Shown here piece after piece: positions 60,200 through 64,000 of a stretch of 64,000 nt of DNA. The DNA comes from Mactromeris polynyma (lineage: Eukaryota > Mollusca > Bivalvia > Venerida > Mactridae). The translations under genes and the position numbers were made by a program. The DNA lies in assembly GCA_032209605.1 (NCBI GenBank), contig JASFXZ010000001.1, positions 28,896,619 through 28,960,618 on the forward strand. Reading direction: 5' to 3'. Below the pieces are notes generated by a model. It had not been told where the DNA came from and ran no database searches. It saw only the letters and a program-made list of their open reading frames with translations. The stretch's first letter is position 1, and each line of letters starts with the position of its first letter.

Positions 60200-61372
60200 T
60201 CATAACGAAGGTGAGCTTTCAAACCTTCTTAATGGAACATACTCGTCTATTTGGAGGGCTGTGTTGTTATATGCAGGACCCGATGGATGGTGCCTGCAAT
60301 ATCTTGTCGGTGTTTGCGGGGGAAATGAAGATCTCCTTATTTCAGCGCCGACTAATCCCTGCCGTCGTTGTCGTCTTCCCACAAACATTTCTTTGAAATG
60401 TTTCCTAAATTTACTTCCAAACGAGTAGTACACGATAAAGTTGATTGCTAATGACAGAAAGTAGAACAATTGTGACACTGACTGCATTGATATATCCACA
60501 TGAGTAGTAATGTTGGGTCTACCTTGAACAAGCATGATTATCATCAGCCGGAGACGAACAATATGTGAAGGGAAATTAAGTAAAATAAATATCAATGCCA
60601 CAGCTAGGAGCATTGTGGTGACTTTAGTCAATGGGTTTGAATATTTCATTGATGCAGAACTAAGGCGCCTTCGACGCTTGCAAGACGCAATCGTGGTCGT
60701 TGCCATGGCAATCATGAGGATTGTCATGATAATTGTTGGGATTACCAGGGTTAACAGGGAATCTACATACACCATAGCAGTGATGAAGTCATAGAATTTG
60801 ACATAAGGTTCACATTGGTCCGACATTGTCCAGAATGGAAAGTTGTAACAGGTCAGCACACACAAAAGAAGGATAATCACAATCACTTTGGCATTCGTAG
60901 ATTTACATATGTGATTCACCATAAATGGTTTACACATACGAATATAATTCTCCACGGTAACTAATACTACCAACCAAACAGACAAACATCCAAAGACGTA
61001 AGTGGAAAATATCAGGGATTGGCATATTCCTGGAATCTTACTCAGTTTGAGGTCAAACACGGATGACAACCATATTGTCATTAAGGTGAGAAGAAATCCG
61101 TTGTCAGATATTCCGCGAACTGCAAGAAACAAACTGCACGACTTCTTGCGCATTTGTTTCTGTAGAAACACCAAAGACGACAGAGCGTTACCAATAATAC
61201 CTAACCCACAGATAATTGGCACGGTATATCGTTCAACCAATGTTATAGTGACATTTTCTGTGTTCGGTGTTATGTCGGAAAGTTCAGAAAAGTTACGTTG
61301 CATTTCTTCTGTTTCGTTTTGTAGAACGGACATGTCGTTCACATATATAGGATCATAGCTGAGAGACATCAT
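60200..61372 (-). CDS. Rhodopsin-class GPCR, probable neuropeptide-type receptor (copy B)
   Basis: Second copy of the receptor at 13091-14263, again 390 codons with no stop or frameshift. It keeps the seven helices, Cys117/Cys187, the N-terminal glycosylation sequons, the ENY replacement of DRY and the NFIVY replacement of NPxxY. It differs at 10 residues: M102L, V264L, T280M, V288I, P335Q, T352P, T355P, C358Y, M360R, N376D. Six of these lie in the last 60 residues (the cytoplasmic tail), and none hits a conserved helix motif. I count about 16 base differences in 1173. An intact frame in both copies suggests both are functional, or that they are alleles. The same acceptor and polyadenylation hexamer flank it. 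Confidence 0.9.
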   Translation of the reverse strand: MMSLSYDPIYVNDMSVLQNETEEMQRNFSELSDITPNTENVTITLVERYTVPIICGLGIIGNALSSLVFLQKQMRKKSCSLFLAVRGISDNGFLLTLMTIWLSSVFDLKLSKIPGICQSLIFSTYVFGCLSVWLVVLVTVENYIRMCKPFMVNHICKSTNAKVIVIILLLCVLTCYNFPFWTMSDQCEPYVKFYDFITAMVYVDSLLTLVIPTIIMTILMIAMATTTIASCKRRRRLSSASMKYSNPLTKVTTMLLAVALIFILLNFPSHIVRLRLMIIMLVQGRPNITTHVDISMQSVSQLFYFLSLAINFIVYYSFGSKFRKHFKEMFVGRRQRRQGLVGAEIRRSSFPPQTPTRYCRHHPSGPAYNNTALQIDEYVPLRRFESSPSL

Positions 61373-61380
61373 ATAAAAAC

Positions 61381-61382
61381 CT
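61381..61382 (-). other. Predicted 3' splice acceptor upstream of the GPCR start (copy B)
   Basis: The minus strand reads a T-rich run, TTATTTTCAG, 8 bases, then ATGATG, as in copy A. AG is at 61381-61382. Conservation in both copies is weak extra support because the whole region is nearly identical. Confidence 0.55.
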
Positions 61383-61699
61383 GAAAATAAATTTGATATA
61401 GTATTAGCTATTACTCTAAATATTATATGTCCACAAGCTAAAGTAAGTAAGTGAGATTACTCGTATATGCGATTATGTTTTTGACATTATGATGAATCAA
61501 ATTTTTATAGCTACATTTCAATATTTTGATAATAATACATTTGAAAATTTAACTCAAGATTTAACCTTAACATAACCGTTTTCGTGTTTGACACTGACCG
61601 CACAAGTTGTAAAAATCATCGCGATTACTTGAATAATAACATTGCCATAGTGTCAACTAAATATGCATCATGACATGTGAATTAATTCATGAAGATATT

Positions 61700-61950
61700 A
61701 TTTTCACGCGTAACAATGTTAGTCATATTAAATCTTTGGAGGATAGTGCATGATACAGAAGATGCCCCAGTTCCAGAAGCATCCCTGGTTCTTTTACGTG
61801 CTCGATGTAAAGCATCATACACGGGACATCGTTTTTTAAAGTCTCGTCCGAAAGACTGTAAGTACGGTCCGTGATGGAGCGGGGAATCGAACCTGCGATC
61901 CCAGGAATACAAGTCCAAGCGCGTTACCGCTGGACTACGGATCCGTTACA
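61700..61950 (-). mobile_element. tRNA-derived SINE-like insertion, copy B only
   Basis: On the minus strand the element begins with a tRNA-like head: an A-box match TAGTCCAGCGG (61927-61937) and a perfect B-box GGTTCGATTCC (61883-61893). An anticodon-loop-like CTTGTAT lies between them. Acceptor and T stems do not pair properly, so it is not a working tRNA gene. The body downstream (toward 61700) contains CGAGCACGTAAAAGAACCAG, a type of block seen in invertebrate SINEs. Copy A has about 50 unrelated bases here (14589-14638), so the element is a presence/absence difference between the copies. Confidence 0.7.
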
Positions 61951-62658
61951 TGAACTTTAATACACTTGTAGTCAGCTTTTATATTCATTGAAAACATAAT
62001 TGTATCGAATATTCGAATGCCGAATCAGTTTTCGAATATTCGGACGTACGAACGAATATGCGTTTATATCCCTATTAATAACATCAACAATATCACACGC
62101 AGACTTCATATAAGCGTGGACACTCATTATGACAATTTACATTTTTGATCATGTAAGTAAAATCATCATTGAAATATGACCACATGGTTTTACCGATCAA
62201 ATTAATTTGAACGGCAACAACAAATGTGGAATATTATAATGTACATCATATATGCGATGATACGTTTGGAAATGGCTCAAGTGTAAAAATAAAATGAGTA
62301 CGGGACAGCGTTCAAAACATTTATAAAAAATTACTATCACGTGGAATTTCATCGAAACATTATTTCAGAATAAAGACACTCTATAAAACTATGTTGATGT
62401 TAATCATTACTTTCCCAAAATATAAGCGTAAAAATCTGATTATATTCAACCAAACTTGTTATAGACACCGATCTAATCATAGAGATCCGTGGTATTGCAA
62501 ATCATTAATTGCCAATTGCGATAGGCATATTTTATAATGAGAGGAAAATTTAGGAACATTGATAGCGATCTACGTATCTTGTGTAACAACGTTGTCGGTA
62601 CCGATTTTATACAGTGTGTGCAAATATGAGACTTTCGTAGATTTAATAACAATATTAT

Positions 62659-62884
62659 AAATAAAAAGAAAATCCTGCTCAGACTAGGTTCATTTAATTC
62701 AAGAGACTCACGTAATAGTCTGCTTGTAAATTCTGCCCAAATAACCAGTTGAAGTAGATTCGCTACGTGTGGAAATGACGTGATTAGTCATAACCATTAA
62801 TGTCTGTTTCAATATAGTTCATTAGTACTCATTATACCATTTTTTCGAGATAACTTTTATTTTTAAAGTATTTTACAAAGCAGT
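62659..62884. other. 226-bp insertion in copy B
   Basis: Copy A at about 15318 reads AATATTATGAACATAC. Copy B splits this with 226 bp that start AAATAAAAAGAAAATCC and end with a T/A-rich stretch and AAAGCAGT. The ends are weakly inverted (AAATAAAAAG against CTTTTATTTTTAA). It may be a small non-autonomous element, but the class is unknown. Confidence 0.6.
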
Positions 62885-64000
62885 GAACATACATAATTAC
62901 ATAATACAATTGTACAAAGCAAAGTTGTCAGTTATCTTATAATTGTATAATGTACAGAAAAGAATATACAGCGTGTGTGAGTAGAAAATAGAAAATAAAA
63001 AAATAAAAAATTGAGCTTTTAAGATTTTGATCGTCCAGTCTGCCAAAAATAACAAAAATCATGCATGATATTTTAAGTAAGAGGTTATAACCGTTGTTGG
63101 ATTGAAAAGTTTAACGTAAGATTTAGTATGGCTGTGCCAAAAAAGCATGTTTATGGGTATAATTCTAAATAATTTACAAGATACAAGATATACAATTGTT
63201 TTCGGCACTGGTATAACATGTTATAACAATAGCTATGAATAGTTATTGACCGACTAAACGTGGGGTTAGATTTTAACCTACGGGTTGCCCCGGTAGACTT
63301 GATGAACCGTTCTGTAAGGCTGTACGCCGGGACCTTCATGTGACCGAAACAAAAATAGGAGATATATACGACAGAGGACGGTGGGTGGTATTTCACATTC
63401 GAATACATTTTTAGTAAGAAATTCTTGTGACGTAAAACGGAAGTTTGAACAAGAATCCCCTAACGAAACAAGAGTCATGAAAACCTCAACGCGTAGGAGT
63501 TTCTTGTTTTAACAAGCTGCTTACGTCAATGTGTGAAAGTTAACATGTTTCCAAGAAAATAATGAGTCACAAACATTTTATTTTACTCTAAATTAAAGTA
63601 GATAAAGTCCTTGATTGTGGGTGTAATTTTCTGAGTTTGTTGACAATTGTTTAAAGATAACTGACTAGCATCTAAACGAAATCAGCGAAAAAAAATTAAT
63701 CGAGAGTTTAAAATATTTTGTTGAATAAGAAAAACTCAGAATAACTTATTTCAAAAGATGTACGGAACGTTCAAAATTTAACTAAATCGTGGTTCGTTCA
63801 GTGTTTACATGGACAATACAATATTTAGTTTGTTTAAAGCTAAAGCTGTGTGTTTATGCTTAACACATTTACAACCCTTTTTATTATATATGGTCCATGG
63901 AAAGATTACTAAAGTTACTGTTTTCTTATTTGTTTACAAATGTTATTTAACCTGACAATACCGAACTACTCAATACATCATAATTTCTTTCTGCGTGTCA

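Larger units (their letters stand above)
45522..64000 (+). repeat. Copy B of the segmental duplication (truncated by window end)
   Basis: This is the collinear second copy of positions 1-16433. The offset is 45521 at the start, 47109 at the GPCR gene and 47567 at the end, so copy B has about 2 kb more sequence. Extra or replaced pieces lie at 45798-46090, 48291-49127, 54135-54441, 61700-61950 and 62659-62884, and there is a 33-bp triplication at 52040-52138. Single-base differences are scattered at a low percent level, lower in the GPCR coding region. The bases just before 45522 have no visible partner because copy A starts at the window edge. Confidence 0.95.
61383..64000. other. Upstream region of GPCR copy B
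   Basis: Counterpart of 14274-16433 with two copy-specific insertions (61700-61950, 62659-62884) lying 0.3-1.5 kb upstream of the receptor, possibly within its 5' intron. Confidence 0.5.

Noticed and set aside
61874..61945. tRNA-Thr-like gene on the minus strand
   Set aside because: A- and B-boxes are good, but acceptor and T stems do not pair and the sequence continues into a SINE body.

Overview
This window looks like animal nuclear DNA: AT-rich by eye, gene-poor, packed with transposon remains and minisatellites, with no operons or dense bacterial-style coding. The only gene that looks host-derived is a rhodopsin-class (class A) GPCR, present twice. The repeat content (tRNA-derived SINE, jockey/CR1-like LINE ends, PIF/Harbinger, pogo, possible hAT elements) and the peptide-receptor type would fit a marine lophotrochozoan such as a bivalve mollusc. 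That assignment is inference; nothing here names the species.

Layout. Positions 1-16433 (copy A) and 45522-64000 (copy B) are collinear copies of one segment in the same orientation. Both run off the window, so neither outer boundary is visible. The offset grows from 45521 to 47567 because copy B carries several extra pieces. Each copy holds, in order, dispersed short repeats, a 16-bp minisatellite, a 310-bp dispersed repeat, and one minus-strand GPCR gene of 390 codons preceded by a 3' splice site. By my hand count the receptor coding sequences differ at about 16 of 1173 bases (10 amino acids). The pair could be a real tandem segmental duplication or two haplotypes of a very heterozygous animal joined in an assembly.

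The 29 kb between the copies (16434-45521) appears once and is mostly mobile DNA. It holds a PIF/Harbinger transposase gene (21255-24443) split by a complete 2.56-kb pogo-like transposon with an open DDD transposase. A 1.03-kb Harbinger-type non-autonomous element lies just upstream of it. A LINE reverse-transcriptase relic (26673-26946) and a LINE 3' end (29698-30571) flank a large inverted repeat whose arms are tandem repeats of about 170 bp (27050-29697). Further on are a GC-rich element with 13-bp terminal repeats (32690-33634), a 2.2-kb array of a 30-bp minisatellite (34712-36903), a pogo-type MITE (37554-38320) and a probable hAT-type MITE (42084-42330).

A short repeat family (core CCCGGAGGTCTGTGTGGGGA) occurs about 15 times in both orientations. 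The genes do not form a pathway. The biology on view is receptor gene copy number plus a record of nested transposition. I found no convincing multi-exon host gene, CRISPR array or rRNA.
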